A program made the position numbers and the translations under genes. A stretch of 64,000 nt of DNA from Moraxella nasibovis (lineage in GTDB: Bacteria; Pseudomonadota; Gammaproteobacteria; Pseudomonadales; Moraxellaceae), in NCBI RefSeq assembly GCF_029581575.1, contig NZ_CP089975.1, positions 558,001-622,000 on the forward strand, written 5' to 3'. Shown piece by piece: positions 55,383 to 64,000 of this stretch. Numbering within the stretch: position 1 is the stretch's first letter; each line of letters opens with the position of its first letter. The notes below the pieces were generated by a model, which was given only the letters and a program-made list of their open reading frames with translations, searched no databases and was not told the origin of the DNA.

Positions 55383-55410
55383 TTGCAATCAATCAAAAAA
55401 TCGCTATAAT
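55383..55410 (+). promoter_or_regulatory. Promoter of the tRNA-Ser genes
   Basis: TTGCAA (55383-55388) and a perfect TATAAT (55405-55410) are spaced by 16 bp and followed by ACACGCC, a GC-rich discriminator typical of stable RNA promoters, 11 bp before the first tRNA. Confidence 0.75.
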
Positions 55411-55420
55411 ACACGCCTAC

Positions 55421-55511
55421 GGAAGCTTGGCAGAGCGGTTGAATGCACCGGTCTTGAAAACCGGCGTGGGTTTGTAGCCCACCGAGAGTTCGAATCTCTC
55501 AGCTTCCGCCA
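55421..55511 (+). tRNA. tRNA-Ser (TGA), copy 1
   Basis: A 91-nt class II tRNA: acceptor GGAAGCT with AGCTTCC, anticodon arm CCGGT-CTTGAAA-ACCGG with anticodon TGA, a long variable arm (GTGGGTTTGTAGCCCAC), T-arm GAGAGTTCGAATCTCTC, discriminator G and encoded CCA. Confidence 0.97.
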
Positions 55512-55547
55512 TTATTTTTATTTATCCCTTTGGGGATTGACCGCTTA

Positions 55548-55638
55548 GGAAGCTTGGCAGAGCGGTTGAATGCACCGGTCTTGAAAACCGGCGTGGGTTT
55601 GTAGCCCACCGAGAGTTCGAATCTCTCAGCTTCCGCCA
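55548..55638 (+). tRNA. tRNA-Ser (TGA), copy 2
   Basis: Identical over all 91 nt to the copy 127 bp upstream, and followed by the same ATTATTTTT. The two are a recent or homogenised tandem duplication transcribed from the same promoter, ending at the hairpin at 55659. Confidence 0.97.
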
Positions 55639-55658
55639 TTATTTTTTGTTTTCATAGA

Positions 55659-55682
55659 GCCACCCGATTGGGTGGTTTTTTA
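55659..55682 (+). terminator. tRNA-Ser terminator
   Basis: CCACCC (55660-55665) pairs with GGGTGG (55670-55675) over the loop GATT and is followed by T6, 21 bp after the second tRNA. Confidence 0.85.
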
Positions 55683-55693
55683 TTGCAAAAAAT

Positions 55694-55722
55694 TTGTTCA
55701 AACAGGGCTTTTGCGTTACAAT
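55694..55722 (+). promoter_or_regulatory. Likely rsgA promoter
   Basis: TTGTTC (55694-55699) and TACAAT (55717-55722) are spaced by 17 bp, just after the tRNA terminator and about 38 bp before the rsgA start. Confidence 0.5.
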
Positions 55723-55759
55723 GGGCGTTTTGATGTTGAAAAATTGAATTGCTTAGCCT

Positions 55760-56848
55760 ATGTCTTTAATTCGCCGCCGTAAATTAACCAAAAATCAAAC
55801 TCGCCAAATCCAAAAAAACCAAGACAACTTTGCCGATGATGGCACGCTTGTCGGTGGTGTGATTGTCTCGCATTTTGGTAAGCAATTAGATGTTCAAATT
55901 ACCCAGTTGCCACGCATTTTGCCAGAATCTGACGGTGATGGCTTAGGCGATGGTCGTTTGCGTGTTGGTGAGATTTGGCGGTGCCATGCTCGCACCAATT
56001 TGCCGATGATGGCGGCAGGCGATGAAGTGAAATTTAGCGTAGATATGACCGCAGGCATGGGGCGGATTGAGCTACTTTCGGACAGACGCACGCTCATCAC
56101 TCGCCCTGACCGCTACAATAAAGTCAAGCCTGTGGCGGCAAATGTTGATACACTTGCCATTGTGTTTGCTCCATTGCCCAAGCCTGCGACCAATTTGATT
56201 GACCGTTATTTATTGGTGGCACGATTAAGCGGTGTTAGACCGCTGTTGGTATTAAACAAGGCGGATTTGTTGGCAGATTTTGATGAAGTCAATCAAATTT
56301 TCCAAGAATATCAAGCACTTGGCGAAAGATATGATTTTGACATCATTCAGACTTCAAGCCTAACCCAAGGTGGTTTGGACGAGCTGATGAGCCACCTTGA
56401 TGGCAAATTGACCATCTTTGCAGGACAATCTGGCGTGGGTAAGTCCAGCTTGATTAACCAAATTTTGCCCAACGCCAACCAATCCACCAATGTGATTTCG
56501 GTGGGATCGCAATTAGGGCAGCATACCACGACCACCAGTCGCCTGCTCGCCTTTGATGATCATGATTTGTCCAAAGGCGGTATCATTGACACCCCCGGTA
56601 TTCGTGAATATGGCATTTGGCATTTGTCTGGCGATGACATCATGGCAGGTTTTGATGAATTAAATGACCTTCGTGGTACTTGCCAATTTCGTGATTGTAA
56701 TCACGCCCAAAATGCCAAAGGCTGTGCGTTTTGGCAGGCGGTGGCAGATGGCGAAGTGCTGGCACGGCGAGTGGAGAGCTTTAATGAGCTGACCGAAGAA
56801 GCCAAGATGAATGCGTCTGCTGCCAGAAATCAATTTGCCAAAAACTGA
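55760..56848 (+). CDS. rsgA: Ribosome small subunit-dependent GTPase A
   Basis: A 362-residue circularly permuted GTPase that checks late 30S assembly. A basic N-terminus (MSLIRRRKLTKNQTRQIQKN) leads into an OB-fold (to about residue 125). The G motifs come in permuted order: G4 LVLNKADLL, G1 GQSGVGKSSLINQ, G3 DTPGIREYG. The C-terminal zinc finger is CQFRDCNHAQNAKGC. All ligands are present. The ATG at 55760 follows GCTTAGCCT without a strong ribosome binding site. Confidence 0.96.
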   Translation: MSLIRRRKLTKNQTRQIQKNQDNFADDGTLVGGVIVSHFGKQLDVQITQLPRILPESDGDGLGDGRLRVGEIWRCHARTNLPMMAAGDEVKFSVDMTAGMGRIELLSDRRTLITRPDRYNKVKPVAANVDTLAIVFAPLPKPATNLIDRYLLVARLSGVRPLLVLNKADLLADFDEVNQIFQEYQALGERYDFDIIQTSSLTQGGLDELMSHLDGKLTIFAGQSGVGKSSLINQILPNANQSTNVISVGSQLGQHTTTTSRLLAFDDHDLSKGGIIDTPGIREYGIWHLSGDDIMAGFDELNDLRGTCQFRDCNHAQNAKGCAFWQAVADGEVLARRVESFNELTEEAKMNASAARNQFAKN

Positions 56849-56982
56849 CCACCTGTGGTTGGCTTGAGATTGGCGGAATTTGCCTAAGATTTTGGCGAAT
56901 AAAACTGGATTTTTCAAAAATTTCGCCCAAAGTTTGGTATAATGGGCTTTTTATTAAATTGACTTAACAAATCGGAGTAATT

Positions 56983-57402
56983 GTGGAGCGTTGGCTAACT
57001 TTTGTGGGGAATCACCCTGTGTTGTTCGGCATTTTGGCGGTGCTGATTGTGGCGTTTTTTATGGTTGAAGGCAAGCGTAATGGCAAAAAAGTTACGCCTA
57101 ATGAGCTGGGTTTGCTTGTCAATAACCAGCACGCTCGCATCATTGACATTCGTCCTGCCAATAAATTTGCCGTCTCGCACATCTCTGGCAGTCGCAACAT
57201 TCCATTTACCGAACTAAAAAATCACCTAGATGAGCTGCGTGCTATTGATACGCCTGTGGTTTTTGTGTGCGATGTGGGTCTGCAAGCAGGTGCGGCGGTG
57301 AGCCTAATGGCAAAGCCAAATTTCATGCGTCTGGCAGGCGGTATCCAAGGCTATCAGGCGGCAGGTCTGCCATTGGCAGTGGCAAATAAAGCCAAAAAAT
57401 AA
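56983..57402 (+). CDS. yibN: Membrane-anchored rhodanese-like protein (YibN-like)
   Basis: A 139-residue protein with one N-terminal membrane helix (about residues 13-30, GILAVLIVAFFMVEG) and a rhodanese domain whose active Cys lies in VFVCDVGLQAG, with the end motif LAGGIQGYQAAGLPL. It may transfer sulfur or act in membrane redox. Start codon GTG at 56983 with CGGAG 6 nt upstream; TATAAT at 56938-56943 is a likely -10. It heads the conserved yibN-grxC-secB cluster, which links it to the secretion machinery. Confidence 0.86.
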   Translation: MERWLTFVGNHPVLFGILAVLIVAFFMVEGKRNGKKVTPNELGLLVNNQHARIIDIRPANKFAVSHISGSRNIPFTELKNHLDELRAIDTPVVFVCDVGLQAGAAVSLMAKPNFMRLAGGIQGYQAAGLPLAVANKAKK

Positions 57403-57582
57403 GCGTTATTGTCGCTAAAATCATCAAAAAAAGCAGAAAATGCCCAAAATGCGGACAAAAAGTGCGGTTTGGGCTTGAAAATCTGCCATTTGCACCCATA
57501 AACGCAAATAAGAATTGCTAATTTTAACACCATGCCGATGTTTGTTTATGCGACAATATTCGGCAAAATCAATGAGAGTATC

Positions 57583-57846
57583 ATGACCCAAGCAACTTTA
57601 TACATCAAAGAAGAATGCCCATACTGCAAGGCGGCAATCGCACTGCTTAATGACAAAGGTGTGTCGTATCAGGCGATCAGCGTCTATGACATGAGTGCTG
57701 ATGAGCGTGCGGCGGTGGCAGTGCGTACCAACAATCACCGCACTGTACCGCAGATTTTTATTGGCGAGACCTTCGTTGGTGGCTTTGACCAATTAAACAA
57801 ACTCAATCAAAGTGGCGAACTGGATGCCATGCTTGATGCTTTGTAA
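57583..57846 (+). CDS. grxC: Glutaredoxin 3
   Basis: An 87-residue dithiol glutaredoxin with the active site EECPYCKAA (residues 9-17) and the glutathione-binding TVPQIFIGETFVGGFDQL. It reduces disulfides and mixed disulfides with glutathione in the cytoplasm. The ATG at 57583 is taken; the frame runs back to 57532 but the added residues are not conserved. It lies between yibN and secB; the 180-bp gap after yibN is AT-rich. Confidence 0.94.
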   Translation: MTQATLYIKEECPYCKAAIALLNDKGVSYQAISVYDMSADERAAVAVRTNNHRTVPQIFIGETFVGGFDQLNKLNQSGELDAMLDAL

Positions 57847-57902
57847 TCGACGATTTATTCGGTATTTATCAATTTTAACCAAATTAACCAAAGGAGCTCA
57901 TT

Positions 57903-58340
57903 ATGACAGAGCAAGCACAACCACAATTAGGTCTTGAACGCATTTATGTCAAGGACATCTCATTTGAAGTATCAAGCGCTGAGGTATTCACCAAAGAATG
58001 GCAGCCTGAGATGGACATTAGCCTTGCGACTGCGACCAATGACCTAGATGAAGATCATAAAGAAATCGTCCTAACTGTCAATGTGACAGTAAAAAATGGC
58101 GGCAGCACCGCCTACATCGCCGAAGTGCAGCAGGCGGGTATTTTCCTACTAAAAAATATCCCAGAAGAAGACATGGCACACCTGCAACAAGCCTATTGCC
58201 CAAACATCTTGTTCCCTTACGCTCGTGAAGTGATCAGTGATTTGGTGTCTCGTGGTAGCTTCCCACAGTTGCTATTAGCACCAGTGAATTTTGATCAAGC
58301 CTATCTACAAGCCCAAGAGCAAGCTCAAAACGATGCTTGA
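57903..58340 (+). CDS. secB: Protein-export chaperone SecB
   Basis: A 145-residue tetrameric cytosolic chaperone that keeps preproteins unfolded and delivers them to SecA. Family sequences seen are [13 protein letters not shown], a strand [25 protein letters not shown], the very conserved [20 protein letters not shown], and [10 protein letters not shown]. The acidic SecA-contact region is present. AAGGAG lies 8 nt before the ATG. A terminator follows. Confidence 0.97.
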   Translation: MTEQAQPQLGLERIYVKDISFEVSSAEVFTKEWQPEMDISLATATNDLDEDHKEIVLTVNVTVKNGGSTAYIAEVQQAGIFLLKNIPEEDMAHLQQAYCPNILFPYAREVISDLVSRGSFPQLLLAPVNFDQAYLQAQEQAQNDA

Positions 58341-58354
58341 TGGCATTTGCCAAA

Positions 58355-58388
58355 CAAAAAAGCGGTCTTAATGATCGCTTTTTTTTTG
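58355..58388. terminator. secB terminator
   Basis: AAAAAAGCG pairs with CGCTTTTTT over a loop of about 11 nt. It is located between secB and a convergent gene, with A and T runs on both sides. Confidence 0.8.
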
Positions 58389-58399
58389 CTTTGGATTCA

Positions 58400-59134
58400 T
58401 CAAGAAAAAATCTTGGGCTGTCGTCTGGGCGTGCTGATTTCTTCTAGGCTGATTTGTGCTTGGCTACGGCAGTTTGGCTGTGGGCGAAAGATGTCTCGTG
58501 CTAGGGCGGCGATTTCGTAGATGGCACGGCGTGAATGCACAAGATTGGCATCAACATCCGTCCATGACAAAGGCGTGGCAAGCGGTGCAGGCTGTGGTGT
58601 GGTGGTGATGCCTGATAAGGCAAACTGTCGTCTGGCTCGTGCCATGTGGTAGCGGTCTGTGACAAGATAGACGCTCTTTGGTAGTTCGTGGTGCGTGAGC
58701 AATTTGGCGGTAAAGGCGGCATTTTCGCAGGTGTTCATGCTGGCATTTTCGCTGATGATGGTGGCTTTTTTTGGCGAGTCTTTGAGCGATGAACGCAAAT
58801 AATCGCCAAGCCAAGGAGATTCTGCACCACTGGTGATGATGACGGTGGCATGCTGTTTGTGGAGCATGACGGCGTGGTCGGCACGGCTTTGGCTGTAGTG
58901 ATTTAAGACGATGTCGTCATTGTTTTTGGTTAAACCGCCACCGAGTACAACCATCACGCTGGGTGTCTGCTTGTCATGTCCTAGCGTGATGGCGCTAAAT
59001 GCGTCCAGAAATAACACGCTGATGTTGGCAAAAATTGGCGTAAAAGGCGTGATGACGGCAAAAGCAATCATCAATACAAGCGCAAGTAAGGCTTGCCAAA
59101 GTCGCCGTGTAAATTTTTGCCAAAAAGACATCAT
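58400..59134 (-). CDS. YdcF/SanA-type (DUF218) envelope protein
   Basis: A 244-residue protein with one N-terminal membrane helix (about residues 12-35) and a DUF218 domain: MVVLGGGLTKNNDD, NHYSQSRADHAVML, TSGAESPWLG, ENASMNTCENAAFTAKLL and VTDRYHMARARRQF. ElyC, SanA and YdcF of this fold act in envelope integrity or undecaprenyl-phosphate metabolism. Its start overlaps the murB stop by 4 bp (ATGA), so it is coupled to cell-wall synthesis, which supports an envelope role. Confidence 0.82.
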   Translation of the reverse strand: MMSFWQKFTRRLWQALLALVLMIAFAVITPFTPIFANISVLFLDAFSAITLGHDKQTPSVMVVLGGGLTKNNDDIVLNHYSQSRADHAVMLHKQHATVIITSGAESPWLGDYLRSSLKDSPKKATIISENASMNTCENAAFTAKLLTHHELPKSVYLVTDRYHMARARRQFALSGITTTPQPAPLATPLSWTDVDANLVHSRRAIYEIAALARDIFRPQPNCRSQAQISLEEISTPRRQPKIFS

Positions 59135-60222
59135 GTTGGGGTCGTGCCTTTTTCATCAACCCACACAGGCTCACGCACAAGCGTTACGCCAAATCGCTCA
59201 AAGACCGTCTTGATGATGAACGCTTGGGCGGTGGCGATGTCGTCTTGGGTGGCGATGTATGGTGCGTGATTGGTCAGTACCAGCGCCTGTTTTTGATGGG
59301 TAAGAATGGGGGCGATGCCTTTGCCTTTTAAGCCTGCTTTATCAATCAGCCAGCCTGCGGGAATTTTGATGAAATCGTCATCAATGGGGTAGCTTGGCAG
59401 GTCGGCAAATGTCGCTTTTAGGCGTGTAAAATCCGCCATCGTGATGATGGGATTTTGAAAAAATGAACCGCAATTTGCCAAGACATTAGGGTCTGGCAAT
59501 TTGGCTTGACGAATCTGAACCACAGCATCAAACACATCGCACGGATGCGGAGTGTTGCGCCCATGTGCTTTGGCAATGTCGCCTGACACGGTACTAAGAT
59601 CGCCATAGCTGGTCAGCACTTGATCGCAGGTTTTGTGCAGTTTAAACACCACATGGCTGATGAGATGACGGTTTGGATTGTCCTTAAAAAAACTGTGCCG
59701 ATAATCAAACTCGCAAGATGAGTTGTCAAAGCTGATTTGTGAGCCATCCGCCAAATCAAAAGCGATGACTTTTTCAATAAAATCAGAGACTTGCACGCCA
59801 TAAGCACCGATGTTTTGCACAGGACTTGCTCCGACCAAACCAGGAATGAGTGCCAGATTTTCCAGTCCGTACCAGCCGTGATTTAGGCAGGTTTTGATAA
59901 AATCGTGCCAATTTTCTCCGCAGGCGACCTGTATGGTTATGCCATCATCGCTCTCGGATAAAACTTCAATACCCAACAAGCGTGGCAGCAGCACCAAAGC
60001 GTCCAGTCGTCTGGGCAAAAGCACATTGCTACCGCCAGAGAGTACGAATGTGGCAAGCTGTCTGTGTTTGGCAAAGTCAATGGCAAGCCTGATGTCATCT
60101 GCCAGCGTGTCTGCATTGTCCAAAATCATCGCATGGCTTGCCGTGCAGGACAGTGCCATGGTGTTATTTTTTGACAAATCGTAGTTGTCAAGGATAGTGC
60201 CTGATTGGGTGGGCTTAGTCAT
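59131..60222 (-). CDS. murB: UDP-N-acetylenolpyruvoylglucosamine reductase
   Basis: A 363-residue type I MurB, which reduces UDP-GlcNAc-enolpyruvate to UDP-MurNAc with NADPH and FAD. FAD-binding sequences are VLSGGSNVLLP and GLENLALIPGLVGASPVQNIGA; YRHSFFKDN, ANCGSFFQNPI (catalytic Ser) and the C-terminal E in VREPVWVDE are present. The N-terminus has about 20 extra residues. It overlaps the LMW-PTP gene upstream by 8 bp and the DUF218 gene downstream by 4 bp, a three-gene operon. Confidence 0.95.
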   Translation of the reverse strand: MTKPTQSGTILDNYDLSKNNTMALSCTASHAMILDNADTLADDIRLAIDFAKHRQLATFVLSGGSNVLLPRRLDALVLLPRLLGIEVLSESDDGITIQVACGENWHDFIKTCLNHGWYGLENLALIPGLVGASPVQNIGAYGVQVSDFIEKVIAFDLADGSQISFDNSSCEFDYRHSFFKDNPNRHLISHVVFKLHKTCDQVLTSYGDLSTVSGDIAKAHGRNTPHPCDVFDAVVQIRQAKLPDPNVLANCGSFFQNPIITMADFTRLKATFADLPSYPIDDDFIKIPAGWLIDKAGLKGKGIAPILTHQKQALVLTNHAPYIATQDDIATAQAFIIKTVFERFGVTLVREPVWVDEKGTTPT

Positions 60223-60673
60223 GTGTCGCCCCTTGTTGCCAGCGTGTCAGCCAGTGCTGGCTTGCCTTTTCAATGTGTGCAAACATACTTTGAAAGTCGC
60301 TGATGTCGCCATAATACGGATCGGCAACTGCCAATTCATCAAACATCGCCACTTGGGCGGTGGCATCGGCTGGCATGATTTTTTGTAGGTTGGCAAGGTT
60401 ATTGGCATCCATCGCAAAAATCATGTCAAATTCATAAAAATCATCTGGGCGAACTTGTCTGGCTCTAAGTGCGGACAAATCATAATCCAGCGATTTGCCC
60501 ACCGCCACCGCTCGCTCATCAGGCGGACTATTTGTGTGATAATTGGCAGTACCTGCCGAATCAAAATGAATGTTAAGTCCTTGATTTTTGGTGAGTTTTG
60601 TCATGACGGCTTCGGCAGATGGACTGCGACAAATATTGCCAAGACAGACGAATAGTACAGATTTTGGGTGCAT
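60215..60673 (-). CDS. Low-molecular-weight protein tyrosine phosphatase
   Basis: A 152-residue LMW-PTP with the P-loop VCLGNICRSPSAEA (Cys10, Arg16) and the general acid in VADPYYG. DSAGTANYH and MDANNLANL are also typical. In Gram-negatives such enzymes (Wzb, Etp) control tyrosine kinases of polysaccharide export, but no kinase is nearby. It is the first gene of the operon with murB. The ATG at 60673 is used. A second, shorter relative is at 18559. Confidence 0.92.
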   Translation of the reverse strand: MHPKSVLFVCLGNICRSPSAEAVMTKLTKNQGLNIHFDSAGTANYHTNSPPDERAVAVGKSLDYDLSALRARQVRPDDFYEFDMIFAMDANNLANLQKIMPADATAQVAMFDELAVADPYYGDISDFQSMFAHIEKASQHWLTRWQQGATHD

Positions 60674-60753
60674 GATGATTAAATTTTTTACTTTAAAAAT
60701 GCCTTCATTGTAGCATAAATTGCCAAGATGGGCATAAAATCTATGACGGTGGT

Positions 60754-61158
60754 TTACCAGCGATCTTTAAATTTCGCCAAATCTCGGCGTTGTTTTTTAT
60801 CGGGCTTGGTGTCGGGGCGAGCTAGGTTTTGTAGTTTTCGCTGTTCTGCAAAAAACGCTCGAGTCGCCATGCTTTCTTCGGTCTCTTCGTACAGCGTGGC
60901 GGCGATGGTGGCATTACCACGATTTTCGGATAAGGCTTTGATAATAACCACTTTTTCTTCCAATCGAGTGGCGTGTCCTTGACGAATGGATAATGTATCG
61001 CCCACTTGCAATTCTTTGCTGACTTTGATTTTTTGGCCATTCATGTGGACTTTTCCGCTTTCTATCGCTTCTTTGGCAAGAGTGCGAGTCTTAAAAAATC
61101 GTGCCGCCCACAGCCATTTGTCGGCTCGGACACGGGTCAATTCTGTTGTTTCAGCCAT
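60754..61158 (-). CDS. hslR: Heat-shock protein 15 (S4 RNA-binding)
   Basis: A 134-residue protein with an N-terminal S4 domain (VRADKWLWAARFFKTRTLA, KVHMNGQKIKVSKELQVGD) and a basic C-terminal tail (DTKPDKKQRRDLAKFKDRW). Hsp15 binds 50S subunits carrying nascent chains after heat stress and helps recycle them. Its start overlaps the end of the upstream membrane protein gene by 8 bp, so the two are co-translated. Length is standard. Confidence 0.92.
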   Translation of the reverse strand: MAETTELTRVRADKWLWAARFFKTRTLAKEAIESGKVHMNGQKIKVSKELQVGDTLSIRQGHATRLEEKVVIIKALSENRGNATIAATLYEETEESMATRAFFAEQRKLQNLARPDTKPDKKQRRDLAKFKDRW

Positions 61159-61633
61159 GTTTTATTTTCTCTTTCATGTGTTCAATCCATGCTTGCGTCT
61201 CTGGGGTTTGTGCAAATGGATTTAGGTTAAACTCTTTATTGTATCTGCTACTGTCCGCCCAACTGACAAAATACACCGTATCGCCAAGCTCATCATGTGG
61301 TTTGATGGTCAATTTAACGGCGTTATTTTGAAAGGCGAAAAAGTAATAGTCATAATTGATTTCCACGATGTCTTGATAACCAATTTCAACGCTGGTCTTG
61401 TGATTTTTGATTAAAAGACCTTTGCCAGTGTCAATGACTTCATGGGCGGTGCGTGGATAAATCTTTCTGGTGTGATAAAACGCTAGCCCACAAAGTAGCA
61501 AAATCACTAAAAAATCCGTGGGGCGAAATAGGGTCAGTATAAAAATAATCAACAAAACCCAACCGCCATGCTGATAACCAAGAGTTAGGTATTTGGTGTT
61601 ATGGTTGGCAATGCTTTTGGGGATTGGTATCAT
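61151..61633 (-). CDS. Small membrane protein with PH-like domain, unknown
   Basis: A 160-residue protein with two adjacent hydrophobic segments (about residues 25-55) followed by a soluble domain with beta-strand pattern (LIKNHKTSVEIGYQDIVEIN, YYFFAFQNNAVKLTIKPHDE), like YcxB/bPH-type membrane proteins. The C-terminus is an amphipathic helix (TQAWIEHMKEKIKHG). Function unknown. It is coupled to hslR by an 8-bp overlap and lies downstream of argS behind a terminator. Confidence 0.65.
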   Translation of the reverse strand: MIPIPKSIANHNTKYLTLGYQHGGWVLLIIFILTLFRPTDFLVILLLCGLAFYHTRKIYPRTAHEVIDTGKGLLIKNHKTSVEIGYQDIVEINYDYYFFAFQNNAVKLTIKPHDELGDTVYFVSWADSSRYNKEFNLNPFAQTPETQAWIEHMKEKIKHG

Positions 61634-61661
61634 GGTGTCTCAATGGTGTTTTATGAAGAAG

Positions 61662-61688
61662 CAAAAAAGGGCGAATAAATCCGCCCTA
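61662..61688 (-). terminator. argS terminator
   Basis: On the minus strand AGGGCG pairs with CGCCCT over an 8-nt loop and is followed by five to six T, 8 bp after the argS stop. Confidence 0.82.
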
Positions 61689-61695
61689 AGTGAAT

Positions 61696-63444
61696 TTACA
61701 TTCTCTCCACCGTTTTAATGCCAAGCAGTTCTAAGCCTTGTTTTAAGGTTTTGGCAGTCAAATCGGCAAGTTGCAAACGGCTGTTTTTAACCTCATCTTC
61801 GGCAGATAAAATCGGGCAATGCTCATAAAATGCCGAGAACACGCCTGCCAATTCGTACAGATACAGTGCCAGCGTGTTTGGCAAAGCGTCTTTGGCGGTG
61901 GTGATGAGACATTCTTCAAATTGTAAAAGTTTAATCGCAAGCGTGCGCTCTTTGTCATCACGGATGATGATGTCGCCTGTCAGCTCATCGCTTGCCACGC
62001 CTGCTTTGGCAAAGATGGAGCGCACCCGAGTGTACGCATATTGCATATACGGTGCGGTATTGCCTTCAAAAGACAGCATGGCGTCCCAGTCAAAGACATA
62101 ATCGGTATTGCGGTTTTTGGACAGGTCGGCATATTTGACCGCACCGATGGCGACCGCATTGATGACGGCTTGTTTTTCGTCAGCAGACAGCTCACTTTGG
62201 CGTTCGCTCATTAGGGCAGTGGCTCGCTCTACTGCTTCATCAAGCAGGTCGGCAAGTTTGACCGTGTCGCCTGAGCGAGTTTTAAAAGGCTTGCCATCTT
62301 TACCCATCATCATACCAAAGGTGTGATGCACCATGTCAAAATCAGCAGGGACAAATCCGCCCATTTTGGCAATGCCCCACGCCTGCTTAGAATGCTGGGC
62401 TTGGCGAGCGTCTGTAAACAAAATCACACGGTCGGCACCCAGCGTGTGCTTGCGGTACTGGGCAGCGGCGATGTCGGTGGTGGTGTATAGATAGCCACCG
62501 TCATTTTTTTGGACGATGACACCCAAAGGCTCACCTTCTTTGTTTTTAAATTCGTCCATATAGACGACTGTTGCACCGTCATCTTCTACGGCAAGTCCTT
62601 GCTCTTTTAGGCTCTCTACCACACCTTTGAGCATGGGGTTGTATAGGCTTTCGCCCATGGTGTCTTTGGGCGATAGGGTTACGCCTAGACGGTCGTACAG
62701 GGCTTGGCACTGGGTCATGGTCAAATCGACCAGTACTCGCCATTTGGCAAGCATGGCTTCATCGCCACTTTGCAAACGCACGACATACTGGCGAGAAGTC
62801 TCAGCAAAATCAGGGTCGGCATCATACAAGGCTTTGGCATTGCGGTAGAAATTTTCAATGTCAGCCAGTGCCATGTCGCTGGCGTTGTCGCCATTTTCTG
62901 CTTCAAATTTTTCCAAATAAGCAATCAGCATACCAAACTGCGTGCCCCAGTCGCCAATGTGGTTGGCACGAATGATGGTATTGCCCAAAAATTCAAGCGT
63001 ACGCACCACGCTGTCGCCAATAATCGTGCCACGCAAATGCCCGACATGCATTTCTTTGGCGACATTGGGCGATGAATAATCCACCACAATCGTGTCGTTT
63101 TGACTGTGGCTTACGCCCAAGTGCGAATCGGTGCGAGCGGTCTGTACAGATTTGGCAAGAAATGCGTTATCAAGAAAAATGTTGATAAAACCCGGTCCTG
63201 CGATTTCAAGCTTTTCTGCTACGCCTTGTAGGGCTTTGGTTTGGGTCAAGTCATCGACCACTTTTTGGGCGAATTCTCGTGGGTTTAGTCCTAATTTTTT
63301 GGCAGCACCCATGATGCCGTTGGCTTGATAATCGCCAAATTGTGGTTTGCCAGATTGTTTAATCACAGGGTCGGTGTGAGCGTCCGCCCCTGCGTTGTGC
63401 ATGGCGGTTTGAAAATGCGTGGAGAGTAGGGCTTGAATGTTCAT
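61696..63444 (-). CDS. argS: Arginyl-tRNA synthetase
   Basis: A 582-residue class I synthetase. The N-terminal additional domain (to about residue 110) is followed by the HIGH equivalent in [34 protein letters not shown] stands where the KMSKS loop is found, which in most ArgRS is replaced. The DALR anticodon-binding domain forms the C-terminus, ending in [13 protein letters not shown]. Its tRNA-Arg(CCG) substrate is encoded at 14025. Length is standard. The ATG at 63444 follows AAAAAGAGATCTC. Confidence 0.97.
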   Translation of the reverse strand: MNIQALLSTHFQTAMHNAGADAHTDPVIKQSGKPQFGDYQANGIMGAAKKLGLNPREFAQKVVDDLTQTKALQGVAEKLEIAGPGFINIFLDNAFLAKSVQTARTDSHLGVSHSQNDTIVVDYSSPNVAKEMHVGHLRGTIIGDSVVRTLEFLGNTIIRANHIGDWGTQFGMLIAYLEKFEAENGDNASDMALADIENFYRNAKALYDADPDFAETSRQYVVRLQSGDEAMLAKWRVLVDLTMTQCQALYDRLGVTLSPKDTMGESLYNPMLKGVVESLKEQGLAVEDDGATVVYMDEFKNKEGEPLGVIVQKNDGGYLYTTTDIAAAQYRKHTLGADRVILFTDARQAQHSKQAWGIAKMGGFVPADFDMVHHTFGMMMGKDGKPFKTRSGDTVKLADLLDEAVERATALMSERQSELSADEKQAVINAVAIGAVKYADLSKNRNTDYVFDWDAMLSFEGNTAPYMQYAYTRVRSIFAKAGVASDELTGDIIIRDDKERTLAIKLLQFEECLITTAKDALPNTLALYLYELAGVFSAFYEHCPILSAEDEVKNSRLQLADLTAKTLKQGLELLGIKTVERM

Positions 63445-63848
63445 GAGATCTCTTTTTGTAAATTTGTCGTGTCAATTTGACGAAAATTTAATGATAATTT
63501 GACAATAATAAAACTGATAATAATACCAAAAAATCAGTGATTTTTGGGGAAAAAATGCAGTATTTTGCAAAAATTTTCTCACGGCTTGGCGCCATGATGC
63601 AGCACTTCTTACATTCTTAACTTCTTACATTCTTATAAATGGCGATTTGCGTGTTTGGCTGATTTTTAAATGTTGAGCTGTGAAAAATAAACCATGAAAG
63701 CCAAACCATAAAAAACCATTAAAAAAGTGCGCATTTGTCATGGAATTGTCATTTTTGCTTGCTAAACTTACTGCCATCAAGAGAGTGGCTGACAATGTGA
63801 GCGGTCATTCATTGAATAAAAATGTCAATCAGGCAACGGGAGCCAAAC
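63445..63848. other. Divergent intergenic region, no gene seen
   Basis: About 400 bp between argS and the lipoprotein gene. It is very AT-rich, with a short direct repeat CTTCTTACATTCTTA (around 63606-63635). Promoters for both genes must lie here, but none is convincing by eye. Confidence 0.4.
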
Positions 63849-64000
63849 ATGAAACTGAGCAAATTTTCTTTATCAATCTTAGCAGCGTGCGGCGTGCTGG
63901 CACTGACGGCGTGTCAAGACAACACCCCGCCACAGGCAGCGCAGCAAGCCCAAAGTAGCCAAAGCACAGGTAGCGAGCAGGTCGCCATGACTGTGACAGG
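63849..64000 (+). CDS. Putative lipoprotein, 5' end only
   Basis: The ATG at 63849 opens MKLSKFSLSILAACGVLALT followed by ACQDN: a signal peptide with lipobox LTAC (Cys22) and then a linker rich in Gln, Ala and Ser before the window ends. Such a start is common for Moraxellaceae lipoproteins; the mature domain is outside the window, so no function can be given. CAACGGGAGC supplies a GGGAG ribosome binding site about 10 nt upstream. Confidence 0.7.
   Translation, partial: MKLSKFSLSILAACGVLALTACQDNTPPQAAQQAQSSQSTGSEQVAMTVT

Overview
The window looks like a chromosomal segment of a gammaproteobacterium of the family Moraxellaceae, most likely a Moraxella species. This rests on moderately AT-rich DNA, a giant YadA-type trimeric autotransporter followed by a TpgA-like anchor lipoprotein, a single LolC/E-type permease paired with LolD, a cbb3 oxidase with CcoG/CcoH, and many housekeeping proteins of gammaproteobacterial type. 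No rRNA or species marker is present, so the species is left open. No phage, insertion sequence, CRISPR array or replication origin was seen.

Layout. 1-8.5 kb: end of valS, a BASS-family transporter, a class II histone-deacetylase-like enzyme, a YbjN-like protein, ccmAB, a DUF2799 lipoprotein, a PuuP-like permease and a pteridine-reductase-like SDR. 8.5-14 kb: cca, hom, a DsbC lipoprotein, guaB, tRNA-Arg(CCG). 14-25 kb: a cytochrome c5-type protein, an ABC-2 exporter pair, queF, tRNA-Glu(TTC), yajQ, a mini tyrosine phosphatase, rnt-pyrC, argO-argG, a YkuD-domain protein without a signal peptide, and a LysR regulator. 25-43 kb: ccoH and ccoG, then a roughly 1.1-kb intergenic region with palindromic repeats and a C9 tract, the 8.8-kb autotransporter locus split by a one-base frameshift, tpgA, an SCP2 protein and ccoNOQP. 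43-46 kb: an rtcB cassette with an elaborate leader, a 173-aa protein and a 53-aa basic protein. 46-64 kb: an unknown protein, lolC/E-lolD, a DUF2062 protein, orn, a DUF3144 protein, metK with a structured leader, an MFS transporter, ubiH, two tandem tRNA-Ser(TGA), rsgA, yibN-grxC-secB, ydcF-like/murB/LMW-PTP, hslR, argS and the start of a lipoprotein gene.

How genes work together. ccoNOQP encode the cbb3 terminal oxidase, and ccoG and ccoH its assembly; ccmAB and DsbC serve periplasmic c-type cytochrome and disulfide biogenesis for the c-type cytochromes seen here. The autotransporter and TpgA form an adhesin plus its peptidoglycan-tethering lipoprotein. argG, argO and argS touch arginine synthesis, export and use. 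yibN-grxC-secB is a conserved redox/secretion cluster.

The most interesting signals are regulatory. Upstream of rtcB there is a consensus promoter, a 17-codon leader ORF, a 12-bp inverted repeat and an intrinsic terminator. The right arm of the repeat can alternatively pair over 12 bp with a copy of the left-arm motif just before the rtcB start. Upstream of metK a leader of about 160 nt has two competing folds, one ending in a U-run near the start codon. The adhesin locus combines a homopolymeric tract, a frameshift and long internal repeats, all typical of a variable surface antigen. All of this was read by eye; no folding or database search was run.
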